Shown: positions 1-9,444, counted from the stretch's first letter. The stretch: 64,000 bases of DNA from JBCBSK01 sp965250105 (GCA_965250105.1 OZ252290.1:2852001-2916000); one strand, 5' to 3'. The notes: a model not told the origin generated them from the letters alone. Numbers and translations are program-made.

Positions 1-1217
1 ACGCCTTGTTCATCCGCCATCTGCTGCGCCGGCCGCAAGCCGCCGAACTGCCGAGCTTCGTGCCAGATCTGACGATCATCGACCTGCCGAGCTTCAAGGT
101 CGCGCCGGAAGTCTATGGCTGCCGGTCCGACACGCTGATCGCCTGTGATCTCGAACGCGGCGTGGTGCTGATCGCCGGCACCTCCTATGCCGGCGAGATG
201 AAGAAATCCGTCTTCACGGTGTTGAACTATCTGTTGCCGGAAAAGGGCGTCATGCCGATGCATTGCTCGGCCAATGTCGACGCCAAGGGCGACAGCGCGG
301 TGTTTTTCGGCCTGTCGGGTACCGGCAAGACGACGTTGTCGGCCGATCCCGAGCGCGTGCTGATCGGCGACGACGAGCATGGCTGGAGCCCGTCCGGCAT
401 CTTCAACTTCGAAGGCGGCTGCTATGCCAAGACGATCAAGCTGTCGGCCGAGGCTGAGCCGCAGATCTTCGCCGCCGCCCAGCGCTTCAGCACGGTTCTC
501 GAAAATGTCGTCATCGACGACGAGACGCGGATCGCCGATTTCGACGATGCCAGCCTGACCGAGAACACCCGCGCCGCCTATCCGCTGCACTTCATCGACA
601 ATGCCAGCGAGACCGGCCAGGCCGGCCATCCAAAGGCGATCGTCATGCTGACCTGCGATGCGTTCGGCGTCCTGCCGCCGATCGCGCGGCTGACGCCGAG
701 CCACGCCATGTATCACTTCCTGTCGGGATACACCGCCAAGGTGGCCGGGACCGAAAAAGGGGTGACTGAGCCGGAAGCGACCTTCTCGACCTGTTTCGGC
801 GCGCCCTTCATGCCGCGCCACCCGGTCGATTACGGCAATCTCCTGCGCGAATTGATCGCCGAGCACGGCGTTGCCTGCTGGCTCGTCAATACCGGTTGGT
901 CGGGCGGCGCCTATGGCGCCGGTCGGCGCATGCCGCTGGCGACGACGCGCGCGCTTCTGACGGCCGCGCTGAGCGGCGCGCTCGACGAGGTCGACACCTA
1001 TGTCGACCGCAATTTCGGCTTTGACGTACCGACCAGCATCGCCGGCATCGAGCCGCACATCCTTCACCCGCGCAAGACCTGGGCCGACGAAGCCGCCTAT
1101 GACGCCCAGGCGCGCCGGCTCGTCGACATGTTCAACCAGAACTTCGCCAAGTTCGAAGCCCATGTCGACGCCGAAGTGCGCAATGCCGCGCCGTCGATCC
1201 AGATGGCGGCGGAATAA
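1..1217 (+). CDS. pckA: Phosphoenolpyruvate carboxykinase (ATP), 3' part
   Basis: Converts oxaloacetate plus ATP to phosphoenolpyruvate and CO2, the first committed step of gluconeogenesis, in the cytosol. The reading frame is open to the left edge of the window, so the N-terminus (roughly a quarter of the family's usual ~530 residues) lies outside. The visible 403 residues carry the kinase-1a P-loop GLSGTGKTT at about residues 102-110 of this fragment, followed by the metal-binding stretch GDDEHGW, both diagnostic for the ATP-dependent family. The C-terminus ends normally at a TAA. The next gene is convergent. Confidence 0.96.
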   Translation, partial: ALFIRHLLRRPQAAELPSFVPDLTIIDLPSFKVAPEVYGCRSDTLIACDLERGVVLIAGTSYAGEMKKSVFTVLNYLLPEKGVMPMHCSANVDAKGDSAVFFGLSGTGKTTLSADPERVLIGDDEHGWSPSGIFNFEGGCYAKTIKLSAEAEPQIFAAAQRFSTVLENVVIDDETRIADFDDASLTENTRAAYPLHFIDNASETGQAGHPKAIVMLTCDAFGVLPPIARLTPSHAMYHFLSGYTAKVAGTEKGVTEPEATFSTCFGAPFMPRHPVDYGNLLRELIAEHGVACWLVNTGWSGGAYGAGRRMPLATTRALLTAALSGALDEVDTYVDRNFGFDVPTSIAGIEPHILHPRKTWADEAAYDAQARRLVDMFNQNFAKFEAHVDAEVRNAAPSIQMAAE

Positions 1218-1322
1218 TAAGCTCCACTGCGCCGAGGGCTTTTCCTGTCGATTGCCGGCCTGTGCCGTTCCCGGTCTGACGTCCGGGCGCGGTTCCTGGC
1301 CTGGCGGGTCGACCCGTCGCCG

Positions 1323-1658
1323 TCAGCCCGTCCAGCGCGCGATGCCGCTGAGGGTGATGGCGAGCCCGATGCCGATCGCCAGCGCGAAGGCCATCAGCCC
1401 CAGCACGTCGGCGGCACCGTTCAGCAGCGTCAGGCTCGACTGGGTCATCGACGGCAGCAAAAGCCCGGCCACGACCGCGACCGCGAGCCCCGCGAAGGCG
1501 CTCAGCCGCACCATGCCACCGGTCAGGCGACGGCCGGACAGCCAGCCCGCGACATGCAGCAGCACGACCACGGCGCCAAGCGCCAGAAGGATCCATAGCC
1601 AGACGCCGAACATTTCATGGGTGATCGCGAACATGGTCGCGGGATTGAAATCACTCAT
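1323..1658 (-). CDS. Small integral membrane protein, DUF5368-like
   Basis: A 111-residue protein with three predicted hydrophobic spans (about residues 15-40, 52-75 and 85-108) and no catalytic motif. AGGAG sits about 8 bases before the ATG, which supports this start. It begins 24 bases after the stop of the flavoprotein gene on the same strand, so the two are very probably one operon and it may be that protein's membrane partner. It resembles my memory of the DUF5368 family; that name is a recollection, not a search result. Function unknown. Confidence 0.7.
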   Translation of the reverse strand: MSDFNPATMFAITHEMFGVWLWILLALGAVVVLLHVAGWLSGRRLTGGMVRLSAFAGLAVAVVAGLLLPSMTQSSLTLLNGAADVLGLMAFALAIGIGLAITLSGIARWTG

Positions 1659-1682
1659 CGCATCGCTCCTCGCACCATTTCT

Positions 1683-3002
1683 CTAAGCGCGCCCGCGCAA
1701 CATGCTGTCATAGGCCGGCTTGAGGGCCTTTTCCTCGATCAGCCAGGACAGCCACATTTCCTTCATCGGGTCGATGAACGGGAAGCTGCGCATCAGATTG
1801 CCGTCATAGTCGAATTCGATCAGCATCGCCTTGCCGACGCCGGTGACCATCGGGCAGGAGGTGTAACCGTTATAGGCGCCGGGCATGTCGCGGTCGCCGA
1901 TCAGCGCCATCAGATTCTCGGTGACGACTGGCACCTGCCATTTGACGCTGGCCGCCGTCTTGCCCTTGGGCACGCCATTGATGTCGCCGACGCCGAAGAC
2001 CTCGGGATAGCGCGCATGCTGAAGCGTGGTCTTGTCGACTTCGATCCAGCCCTCCTGGCCCCAATTGCCCTCCTGCCAGGGGAGCGGCGAATTGAGCACC
2101 ACGTCGGGCGCGCTCATCGGCGGAATGACATGGATGAAGTCGTAATCGAGATCGACCGATCCGTCGGGCGTGCGATAGGTCGCGACCTTCTTGTCGGCAT
2201 CGAGCGCCACTAGGTTATGCGACCAGTTGACCGAGATGTCGCGCTCGTCGAATAGGTCGAGCACCCGGTCATTGACCGGCGGCACGGCGAACACCGTGTC
2301 GTTATGGCCGTTATAGATCAGATTGGCGCTCTCGCGCTTGCCGGCGCGGCGCAGATGATCGTCGGTCAGGAAGGTGTATTTGAGCGGCGCGCCGGCGCAT
2401 TTCATCTCCGTCGGCGGGCGGCCAAACAGGCCGGTGCCACCGGTTTCGAGAAAGGCCTGCATCTCGGTCCAGGACCGGGCGGCGCCTTCGGGGCCGGCAT
2501 AGATCGAGGCGATGCCGTTCCGGCCGACGAGGTCGCGGCTCATGCCGTCGATGGCGTCATAGTTCAGCTTGAGACCGGGGGCGACGACCAGAAAGTCATA
2601 GTCGACCGCCTCGCCTGTCGTGGCGGTGACGCGCTTGGTCTCGGGGTCGATCTCGGCGGCATGCGCCTGGATCCAGTTCACGCCGCCGGGCATGAAGCTC
2701 GCCTGTGGCGTGATCACCTGGTTCTCGGTCCATACGCCGGAGCCGACGAGGGTGTAGCCTGGCTGGAAATAGTGGTCCTTGCGCGCGTCCATCAGCGTGA
2801 TCGTGGCGCCCGATGTCGCGGCGGCGAGGCGCGACGCCATGCTGGTGCCCGCGGCGCCGCCGCCGACGATCACGAACCGTGCGGAGGTTTCGACGGGCGC
2901 GGCGCGCGAGGGCGCCGTCGCGCCGGCCATCATCAGACCCGCCGCGCCGGATGCGATGAGAAAATCGCGGCGCGACACGCCATCTGCCTGGAACAAGGCC
3001 AT
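1683..3002 (-). CDS. Tat-exported FAD/NAD(P) oxidoreductase, sulfide:quinone reductase-like
   Basis: A 439-residue flavoprotein of the sulfide:quinone oxidoreductase / flavocytochrome c sulfide dehydrogenase superfamily. The N-terminus has a twin-arginine signal (SRRDFL then a hydrophobic stretch), so it is probably folded in the cytosol and exported. A Rossmann FAD motif VIVGGGAAG follows. Two cysteines sit where the redox-active pair of these enzymes lies (C202 in MKCAGAP, C383 in YTSCPM); I see no third cysteine near the first Rossmann domain, which is closer to the two-cysteine pattern. The start at 3002 is preferred because AGGGGAG lies 6 bases before this ATG, whereas it touches the ATG two codons upstream. 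Sulfide or a related reduced sulfur species is the likely substrate, but this is inferred. Confidence 0.85.
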   Translation of the reverse strand: MALFQADGVSRRDFLIASGAAGLMMAGATAPSRAAPVETSARFVIVGGGAAGTSMASRLAAATSGATITLMDARKDHYFQPGYTLVGSGVWTENQVITPQASFMPGGVNWIQAHAAEIDPETKRVTATTGEAVDYDFLVVAPGLKLNYDAIDGMSRDLVGRNGIASIYAGPEGAARSWTEMQAFLETGGTGLFGRPPTEMKCAGAPLKYTFLTDDHLRRAGKRESANLIYNGHNDTVFAVPPVNDRVLDLFDERDISVNWSHNLVALDADKKVATYRTPDGSVDLDYDFIHVIPPMSAPDVVLNSPLPWQEGNWGQEGWIEVDKTTLQHARYPEVFGVGDINGVPKGKTAASVKWQVPVVTENLMALIGDRDMPGAYNGYTSCPMVTGVGKAMLIEFDYDGNLMRSFPFIDPMKEMWLSWLIEEKALKPAYDSMLRGRA

Positions 3003-3140
3003 GAGCATCTCCCCTGTCGGGTCCTTTCGGACGGCGCTGGGCCGTCCCGAGGGTCCCTGAACTGTTGTTCCAGCGCGCCTATCGGCCAGCCAGCCTGATC
3101 CGGCGCGCTGCGACGGTCTGTGCCGTCACGGTAAGGGGAG

Positions 3141-3169
3141 TGTATATTCGGAGCTTATTATATTCACAA
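3141..3169 (-). promoter_or_regulatory. Candidate promoter of the sulfide oxidoreductase-like gene
   Basis: On the minus strand TTGTGA and TATACA are separated by exactly 17 bases, a good sigma-70 geometry, in an AT-rich island that stands out from the GC-rich surroundings. The box lies about 140 bases before the start codon. Two direct copies of GAATATA flank the spacer and could be part of an operator. No mapped transcript supports it. Confidence 0.4.
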
Positions 3170-3260
3170 TCGGTAATGTTCGTACGGAGTCCTGACGGGT
3201 CGCCGTCAGGCGCGCGACCGTGTCCGCCGCCATGATCGAATGGGAAGCCGTGGATGGCGG

Positions 3261-3791
3261 TCAGGCGGCCGCCTCGGGCTCGGCGTCGATCGGCGTTTCT
3301 TCCGTCTGGCGGCGTTCCGGACCCTTATAGGTTTCCGACGGGCGGCGTCTTCGGTCGGGGCCGAAATAGGTTGGCGTGCGCACGAAAGGCCGTGGCCGCT
3401 CGATGCATTCGACGATGCGCAAATAGAGATCCCAGGCGCAGATCGGCTTGCGCAGGAATTCGGTGATGCCGGCATCGCGCGCCATGGTGATGCGTTTGCG
3501 CTCGGAATAGGCCGACAGCATGATGATCGGGATATAGGGGTTGGGGCTGTCGGCGGCGCTGCGCACCAGACGGGTGAACTCGACCCCGTCGAGCCCGTCG
3601 AGCGCATAGTCGAGGATGATCACGTCGATCGGGTGATTGCGCAATTCCTCGAAGGCGGTTTCCGCATCCGCCGTCTCGCGCACCTGGGTGACGCCAAAGC
3701 CACGCAGCAGCGTGCGCACGATGGTGCGCATGTGGCTGTTGTCGTCGACGACGAGGAAATTCAGCGTCGAGAGATCGTAGGTTCGGCTCAT
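3261..3791 (-). CDS. Single-domain response regulator with basic C-terminal tail
   Basis: A 176-residue CheY-like receiver protein. Acidic pocket D16/D17, phospho-acceptor D61 (DVIILDYAL), S93 and K115 (EFLRKP) are all present, so phosphorylation is likely. There is no DNA-binding or enzymatic output domain; after about residue 135 comes an arginine-rich tail with GPDRRRR and KGPERR motifs, typical of an alphaproteobacterial family. The start at 3791 is chosen because residues upstream of MSRTYD have no family character. No histidine kinase is adjacent, so it is an orphan here. Confidence 0.88.
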   Translation of the reverse strand: MSRTYDLSTLNFLVVDDNSHMRTIVRTLLRGFGVTQVRETADAETAFEELRNHPIDVIILDYALDGLDGVEFTRLVRSAADSPNPYIPIIMLSAYSERKRITMARDAGITEFLRKPICAWDLYLRIVECIERPRPFVRTPTYFGPDRRRRPSETYKGPERRQTEETPIDAEPEAAA

Positions 3792-4085
3792 GGTGGTCAA
3801 AAATCGTTCGTCTATACCATTTATGCACCGACAGATAAATGTCCGGTTAAAAGAATGCCCTTTAAACGTGTATTTCCGATATGATCGGATCGCGCAGGCT
3901 GTCGCGCCGGCGCGCGATTGACAGATGCGGCGCGGATTACTATGTCTACGCACCGGTTCCGGCCCTTTGCGGCCGGATTTTCATTTTCGCCCCTCCGCTG
4001 CCGCCGGCATGGCCCTGACGGAACGCTGTTCCGCCCCGGGTGTTGTGCGGGTCGGCGCGATGTGAGACCGCAAGGATTGTGAGCC

Positions 4086-4211
4086 ATGAAGGTCCGCAAC
4101 TCGATCCGATCGCTGAAGAAGCGCGACCGCTTGAACCGCGTCGTGCGCCGTCGTGGCCGTCTTTACGTGATCAACAAGCTGAAGCCCCGCTTCAAAGTGC
4201 GCCAGGGCTGA
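4086..4211 (+). CDS. rpmJ: 50S ribosomal protein L36 (type lacking zinc cysteines)
   Basis: A 41-residue, strongly basic protein (starts MKVRNSIRSL, ends PRFKVRQG) matching the YkgO-type L36 common in alphaproteobacteria. It has no cysteines, so it does not bind zinc, unlike the classical L36. It is a component of the large ribosomal subunit. AAGGA lies about 10 bases before the ATG. It stands alone between a response regulator transcribed the other way and a TPR gene. Confidence 0.95.
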   Translation: MKVRNSIRSLKKRDRLNRVVRRRGRLYVINKLKPRFKVRQG

Positions 4212-4345
4212 CGCAGGCCTGCGCCCGCGCTGGATCGGCCTGAGCCTGGGCGTGATCGGTCCAAGCTCGATCTGACGCATTGGTGAGCGCGCGAGATCGT
4301 CCGGGGCCATTGACCGGCTCGGGCGGGGCTCTTACCTTTTTCGTC

Positions 4346-5005
4346 ATGACTCGTTCGCTGCCGCGCCGTCGCGCTTCCGGTCGCAAGCTCTTTCGGCTTG
4401 TTCCTGCCGTTCGCCTCTGGGGCGTTGCCGTCCTGATCGCCGGCGGCCTTCTGGCGGCGCCGATCCTGATCCAGCCTGTTTTGGCGGAGGCAGCCGGCGA
4501 CACGGTCGCGCCCGACGGCACCGCCGGCGGCCAGTTGACGATGCTCTATGAGCGGTTGGCGGGGGCTGGATCGGAAATCGAGGCCCGCGCCGTCGAACAG
4601 CTCATCATCACCGAATGGCACAATTCGGGGAGCCCGACGGTCGATCTTCTCCTCCAGCGCGGCATTTCGGCCATGGAGGAGCGGGAATACGGGCTGGCCA
4701 ATGAGCTGTTCAGCAGCGTTGTCGATCTCAAGCCCGATTTCGCCGAGGGCTGGAACCGGCGCGCCACGCTCTATTACATCATTGATGAATACGAGCATTC
4801 GCTGTCCGATATCAGCAAGGTGCTGGCGCTTGAACCGAAGCATTTCGGCGCCCTGAGCGGCATGGGGCTCATCCTGCAGGAGATCGGCGACGAGGCTACC
4901 GCGCTCGCCGCCTTCCGCGCCGCGCTCGACGTGCATCCCTATCTCGACAATGCCAAGAACGCGATCGACGATCTGATCCGCCAGGTCGAAGGGCGCGACA
5001 TTTAG
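4346..5005 (+). CDS. Exported TPR-repeat protein
   Basis: A 219-residue protein with a basic N-terminus and a hydrophobic signal or anchor segment (about residues 20-48, ending near VLAEA), so it probably acts in the periplasm. The rest is built of tetratricopeptide-like helices, seen in GISAMEEREYGLANELF and the KPDFAEGWNRRATLYY type of repeat at about residues 110-200. Such proteins usually mediate protein-protein contacts. The ATG at 4346 is preferred to an upstream frame because it directly precedes the basic signal-peptide n-region. No specific function can be assigned. Confidence 0.82.
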   Translation: MTRSLPRRRASGRKLFRLVPAVRLWGVAVLIAGGLLAAPILIQPVLAEAAGDTVAPDGTAGGQLTMLYERLAGAGSEIEARAVEQLIITEWHNSGSPTVDLLLQRGISAMEEREYGLANELFSSVVDLKPDFAEGWNRRATLYYIIDEYEHSLSDISKVLALEPKHFGALSGMGLILQEIGDEATALAAFRAALDVHPYLDNAKNAIDDLIRQVEGRDI

Positions 5006-5145
5006 ACCGTCGAGGCAGGGGCGCCGGGCCGATCCGGATCGGCATCGGCGGCGTAACCCGTTCACTTGATTTGCCGACACCTTTCGTTCCGCACCAGCCG
5101 GGCCGACCCGATCTGTCGTATCGCGCGGAACGGCGCCGATGTCTC

Positions 5146-6120
5146 ATGGACCCCCACATGCTCGCCTGGACCGGCGCTGCCGCCGCGCTGATCATCGCTC
5201 TGCTACTCGGCTATTCGGCCTGGTTCACCGCCGACATCAACGCGGCCAAGCCACCGCTCGGCGCGTTCCATCGGATCGACGGCACCGATCTTCATGTCGT
5301 GACGCGCGGCGATCCGGCGGATCCGGCGATCGTCTTCGTGCATGGCGCCAGCGGCAATGCGCGCGACCCGCTGCTGGCCTTCGATGACCGGCTGTCCGGC
5401 GACCATTATCTGGTCGCCATCGACCGCCCCGGTCATGGCCACAGCACGCGCGGCGCCGATCCAGATATCGCTGATCCCGAACGCCAGGCCGATCTGATCG
5501 CCGGGGCGATCGCCGACCTCGGCCTCGACCGGCCGCTCGTCGTGGCCCATTCGCTGGCCGGTACGGTGGGACTCAACCTGGCGCTTGGCCATGCCGACAA
5601 GATCTCGGGCCTGGTGCTCCTCGCGCCCGTCAGCCATCCCTGGCCCGGCGGGGTGAACTGGTATCATCACCTGTTCGCGACGCCGGTCCTGGGGCCGCTG
5701 GCGGCCCGGTTGATCGGCGCACCGGTCGGCAATCTGATACTGGCCACGGGCGTCGGTCAGGTCTTCGCGCCCAATCCGCCTGCCGCCGACTATATCGACC
5801 GGGCCGGCGCGCGGCTCGCGCTCAGGCCCGGGACGCTGGTCGCCAATGGTCGCGATCTCGTCGATCTGCATTCCTATGTCGCCGAGGACGCGCCGCGCTA
5901 TCCCGATATCGACCTGCCGGTGACGGTCGTGTCCGGCGATGCCGACGACATTGTCTGGACATCGATCCATACCGAAGGCCTGCGCCAGGCTATCCCCGGC
6001 GCGAAAGCAGTGGTGCTGCCGGGTGTCGGGCATATGCCGCACCATGTCGCGCCAGATATCGTCGAGGCCGAGATCCGCCGCCATACCGGCGTCGTCTCCG
6101 GCCGCACAGCCCAGGAATAG
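5146..6120 (+). CDS. Membrane-anchored alpha/beta-hydrolase
   Basis: A 324-residue alpha/beta-hydrolase fold protein with an N-terminal hydrophobic helix (about residues 5-24) that likely anchors or exports it. The oxyanion region is FVHGASGNARDP; the nucleophile serine lies in VVAHSLAG; a candidate acid is in SGDADDIV and the base is the histidine of GVGHMPHH. All three triad elements are in the usual order and spacing, so it should be active. Substrate is unknown. The ATG at 5146 is chosen over an upstream TTG because it directly precedes the hydrophobic segment. It converges on pyruvate kinase with 21 bases between. Confidence 0.88.
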   Translation: MDPHMLAWTGAAAALIIALLLGYSAWFTADINAAKPPLGAFHRIDGTDLHVVTRGDPADPAIVFVHGASGNARDPLLAFDDRLSGDHYLVAIDRPGHGHSTRGADPDIADPERQADLIAGAIADLGLDRPLVVAHSLAGTVGLNLALGHADKISGLVLLAPVSHPWPGGVNWYHHLFATPVLGPLAARLIGAPVGNLILATGVGQVFAPNPPAADYIDRAGARLALRPGTLVANGRDLVDLHSYVAEDAPRYPDIDLPVTVVSGDADDIVWTSIHTEGLRQAIPGAKAVVLPGVGHMPHHVAPDIVEAEIRRHTGVVSGRTAQE

Positions 6121-6141
6121 ACTGGCGTCTGGCGCTATACC

Positions 6142-7566
6142 CTAACCCTCGCCGACATAGGCGATGCGCATGAGATTGGTCGCGCCCGGCGTGCCGAAGG
6201 GGACGCCGGCCGAGATCACCACGCGCTGGCCGGCGCGGGCATAGCCCTCGCGGAAGGTGATGCGGCAAGCGCGGTCGACCATGTCGCTTTCGTCGACCGC
6301 GTCCTCCGTCGTCACTGGATGCACGCCCCAGACGAGCGCCAGCCGGCGCGCCGTCTCGGGGCGCGGCGACAAGGCGAGGATCGGCCGCGACGGCCGTTCG
6401 CGGGCGACCCGCAGGCCGGTGGCGCCCGACGACGTGTAGCAGACGATGGCCGCCGTCGAGAGCCGTTCGGCGACGCCGCGCGCGGCCGCCGCGATCGTGT
6501 CGGCGCCTGTTGCTTCCGGCTCGCCACGCTGGGCCGACAGGATGTCGCGATAGGTCGGGTCCGCCTCAACCGACTGGGCGATGCGGTCCATGGTGCCGAC
6601 GGCTTCGGCCGGATAGTCGCCGACCGCTGATTCAGCGGACAGCATCACCGCGTCGGCGCCCTCGAAGACGGCCGTCGCCACGTCGGAGACCTCGGCGCGG
6701 GTCGGGACCGGGGCGGTGATCATCGATTCCAGCATCTGGGTCGCCACGACGACCGGCCGGCCGGCGCGGCGGCAGGCGCGGGTAATCTGTTTCTGGATGC
6801 CAGGAACCTGTTCGAGCGGCATTTCGACGCCGAGATCGCCGCGCGCTACCATGATGCCGTCGGCCAGTTCGATGATCTCCGAAATCCGGCTGACCGCCGA
6901 CGGCTTCTCGATCTTGGCCATGACGGCGGCCCGGCCGCGCGCCAGCTTCTTGGCCTCGGCGATGTCGTCGGGCCGCTGCACGAAGGACAGCGCCAGCCAG
7001 TCGACGCCGATGCCGAGGGCCGCGTCGAGATCGGCGCGGTCCTTCTCGGTCATGGCGCCGAGCGGCAGTTCGGTATCGGGCAGGCTGACGCCTTTGCGGT
7101 CGGAGATCCTGCCGCCGACCTCGACCTGCGTGTCCACGAGGCCCGGCTGGGTATCCGTTACCCGCAGGCGCAGCTTGCCATCGTCGAGCAGGATCCGGTC
7201 GCCGGGCTGCACGGCGGACAGGATCTCGCCATGGGGCAGATAGACGCGCTTGGCGCTGCCCGGATCGTCGGCATCGCCGGTCAGCTGGAAGGACGCGCCC
7301 TCGACGAGGTCCTGTGGTCCCTCGGCGAAGGTGCCGAGCCTGAGCTTGGGGCCCTGGAGATCGGCCAGGATGGCGATCGGATGGTTGCGTTCGGCTTCGA
7401 GGGCCCGGATGCGGCCATGCAGCCGCTTCAGCGCGTCATGCGGGGTATGGCTCATATTGATGCGGAAGACGTCGACGCCGGCCTCGAACAGCGCCGCGAT
7501 CTCGGCTGGCTCCGACGAAGCCGGGCCCAGCGTGGCGATGATCTTGACGCTGCGCTGCCGCCTCAT
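6142..7566 (-). CDS. pyk: Pyruvate kinase
   Basis: Makes pyruvate and ATP from phosphoenolpyruvate and ADP; last step of glycolysis. The 474 residues contain the family signatures in order: DLQGPKLRLG near 69-78, MAKIEKP at 216-222 with the active-site lysine, ARGDLGVEMP at 241-250, ATQMLESM near 275-282 and ADAVMLSAESAVGDYP near 304-319. The ATG at 7566 overlaps the stop of the DUF1036 gene by four bases (ATGA), which fixes the start and implies translational coupling. Together with the glycerate kinase upstream it forms a glycerate-to-pyruvate arm. Confidence 0.97.
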   Translation of the reverse strand: MRRQRSVKIIATLGPASSEPAEIAALFEAGVDVFRINMSHTPHDALKRLHGRIRALEAERNHPIAILADLQGPKLRLGTFAEGPQDLVEGASFQLTGDADDPGSAKRVYLPHGEILSAVQPGDRILLDDGKLRLRVTDTQPGLVDTQVEVGGRISDRKGVSLPDTELPLGAMTEKDRADLDAALGIGVDWLALSFVQRPDDIAEAKKLARGRAAVMAKIEKPSAVSRISEIIELADGIMVARGDLGVEMPLEQVPGIQKQITRACRRAGRPVVVATQMLESMITAPVPTRAEVSDVATAVFEGADAVMLSAESAVGDYPAEAVGTMDRIAQSVEADPTYRDILSAQRGEPEATGADTIAAAARGVAERLSTAAIVCYTSSGATGLRVARERPSRPILALSPRPETARRLALVWGVHPVTTEDAVDESDMVDRACRITFREGYARAGQRVVISAGVPFGTPGATNLMRIAYVGEG

Positions 7567-8012
7567 TGCGCACCGCGCGGCGTTCGGTTCGGCTCGACCA
7601 GTTGCACGGTCCAGCTCGGCTCCTCGCCGGTATCGACCTCGACGAAGCGGTTGACCAGAAAGCCGCGCTCCTCGCAGCGCTCGTGCCCGCGAATGGTGAA
7701 TTCCTGATCGCGGGTGCACAATTCGGCCGTGCCGGCCCATTCGCCGCCCTGATCGTAGTCGATGGCATAGACATAGTAGTAGCGCGCCGCGAGCGGGCCG
7801 CGCAGCAGCGTCTCGCAGCTCTGGCCCGGCACGTTCCACCAGCCTTCGGTGGTCCATTGCCGGCCGTCGCGATAGCCGATGGCGACACCGACGCGGCTTG
7901 TCGTGGCGTTGCACACTCGGAGATCGGCCACCGCCGGTGCCGGCAGCGCGGCGGTGCCGCCGGCGGCAGCCAGGACGGCCGCGCAGGCCAGGAGAAATTT
8001 TCGACGAATCAT
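7563..8012 (-). CDS. DUF1036 family exported protein
   Basis: A 149-residue protein with a clear signal peptide (MIRRKFLLACAAVLAAAGG, cleavage near PAVA). The mature part carries the DUF1036 pattern: LRVCNATTSRVGVAIGYRDG, GWWNVPGQSC and YYVYAIDY, with several cysteines suited to disulfides. The family is common in alphaproteobacteria and its function is unknown. It sits between glycerate kinase and pyruvate kinase on one strand and overlaps pyk by four bases, so it is co-expressed with central carbon genes. Confidence 0.92.
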   Translation of the reverse strand: MIRRKFLLACAAVLAAAGGTAALPAPAVADLRVCNATTSRVGVAIGYRDGRQWTTEGWWNVPGQSCETLLRGPLAARYYYVYAIDYDQGGEWAGTAELCTRDQEFTIRGHERCEERGFLVNRFVEVDTGEEPSWTVQLVEPNRTPRGAQ

Positions 8013-8070
8013 GAGCTTCGCGTGTTCCAAAAGCCCCGATGCCGGACCATGCGGAGATCGGCGCTGGCTG

Positions 8071-9378
8071 TCAACGCGCTTCGTCGCCGACAAGGACGAT
8101 GCGTAGATCGTTGACATTCGTCTGGGTCGGGCCCGGTGCCACGAGATCGCCGAGGGCGGCGAAGAAACCGGTGGAATCGTTGCGGTCGAGATGGTCCGCC
8201 GGGTCGAGGCCCATGGCGCGGGCGCGCGCCAGCGTATCGGGCAGGACGACCGCGCCGGCCGGGTCGGTCGCCGCCCCGTCGCCGCCATCGGTGCCGTCGC
8301 TGTCGGCGGCCAGCGCGGAGATCCCGGGCCGGCCATCGAGTGCCATGGCGAGCGCCAGCGCATATTCCTGGTTCGGCCCACCGCGACCGGCCGGATCGGC
8401 GGCCCGGTTCAGCGTCACGGTCAATTCGCCGCCTGACAGGATGGCACGGCGTTGGCCAGCCGAAGGAGCCGCCCGGGCGGCATTGGCATGTTCGCCGGCC
8501 ACGATGCGTGCTTCGCCTTCGATCCGGTCACCGAGATCCGTGACCGCATAGCCGGCCTCCGACAGGACAGCGGCGGCGGCATCGAGCGCGTCGCGCGGTC
8601 GGGCGATCAGCCGGACATCGAGCGCGCGGAACACGGGATCGGATGCGTCCGGCGTCTCGGCGTCGGGGCCGTCGAGCACCGCGCGGATCGCCGGGCCCGG
8701 ATCGATGCCGTAGCGGGTCAGGACGGCGCGGGCATCGGCCGCCGTCGTCGCATCGGGCACCGTGGGGCCCGAGGCGATGACGGCCGGGTCGTCGCCGGGC
8801 ACGTCGGAGATCGCCAGGGTGACGAGCCGCGCCGGATGGCAGAGCCGGGCGAGCCGACCGCCCTTGACCGCCGAGACATGCTTGCGGACGGTGTTGATGG
8901 CGTCGATCGGGGCGCCGGCGGCGAGCAGGGCGCGGGTCAGGTCCTGCTTGTCGGCCAGCGTCAGCCCCTCGGCGGGCGCGGTGAGAAGCGCCGACCCGCC
9001 ACCCGAGACCAGGAATAGCACCAGGTCGTCGGTCGTCGCCCCGTCCGCCAGCGTCATGATCGCGCGCGTGCCGGCGACGCCGTTGCGGTCGGGGCCGGGA
9101 TGGCCGCCCTCGCGGTTTTCGACCCGCTGAAGCGGCCTGCCATAGCCATAGCGGCTGAGCGCGATGCCGGTCAGCCGCTCCGGGTCGAGGCCCGTCGCGA
9201 GATAGTGGTCTTCCGCCGCCGCCGCCATGGCCGCCGCCGCCTTGCCGGCGGCCAGCACGATGACGCGGCCGGCGCGCGGCGGATCCGGCAGATGGGTGGG
9301 CACCACCTGGCGCGGATGGACGGCGCGGACGGCGGCATCGAAGGCTCGGTTTAAAAGGGCGCGGATGGGGTCGGTCAT
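8071..9378 (-). CDS. ttuD: Glycerate 2-kinase, MOFRL family
   Basis: A 435-residue kinase that phosphorylates D-glycerate, feeding glyoxylate, tartrate or serine-cycle carbon into lower glycolysis. Visible signatures are AAGKAAAAM near the N-terminus, FLVSGGGSALL, DVPGDDPAVIASGPT and, in the C-terminal MOFRL domain, GGPNQEYALALA and DSDGTDG followed by TQTNVNDLR. The ATG at 9378 follows an in-frame GTG; either may start. The downstream DUF1036 and pyruvate kinase genes follow on the same strand, a common association for this enzyme. Confidence 0.93.
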   Translation of the reverse strand: MTDPIRALLNRAFDAAVRAVHPRQVVPTHLPDPPRAGRVIVLAAGKAAAAMAAAAEDHYLATGLDPERLTGIALSRYGYGRPLQRVENREGGHPGPDRNGVAGTRAIMTLADGATTDDLVLFLVSGGGSALLTAPAEGLTLADKQDLTRALLAAGAPIDAINTVRKHVSAVKGGRLARLCHPARLVTLAISDVPGDDPAVIASGPTVPDATTAADARAVLTRYGIDPGPAIRAVLDGPDAETPDASDPVFRALDVRLIARPRDALDAAAAVLSEAGYAVTDLGDRIEGEARIVAGEHANAARAAPSAGQRRAILSGGELTVTLNRAADPAGRGGPNQEYALALAMALDGRPGISALAADSDGTDGGDGAATDPAGAVVLPDTLARARAMGLDPADHLDRNDSTGFFAALGDLVAPGPTQTNVNDLRIVLVGDEAR

Positions 9379-9444
9379 CACGCTGTTTTAGCCGGCCGGG
9401 CGTTCGGCGTCATGCGCCGATTGCGTCGGCGTCGGTCCGTGCTT

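Noticed and set aside
3841..3880. Two TTAA motifs upstream of the response regulator as a CtrA box
   Set aside because: They are separated by 11 bases rather than 7, so they do not fit the consensus.
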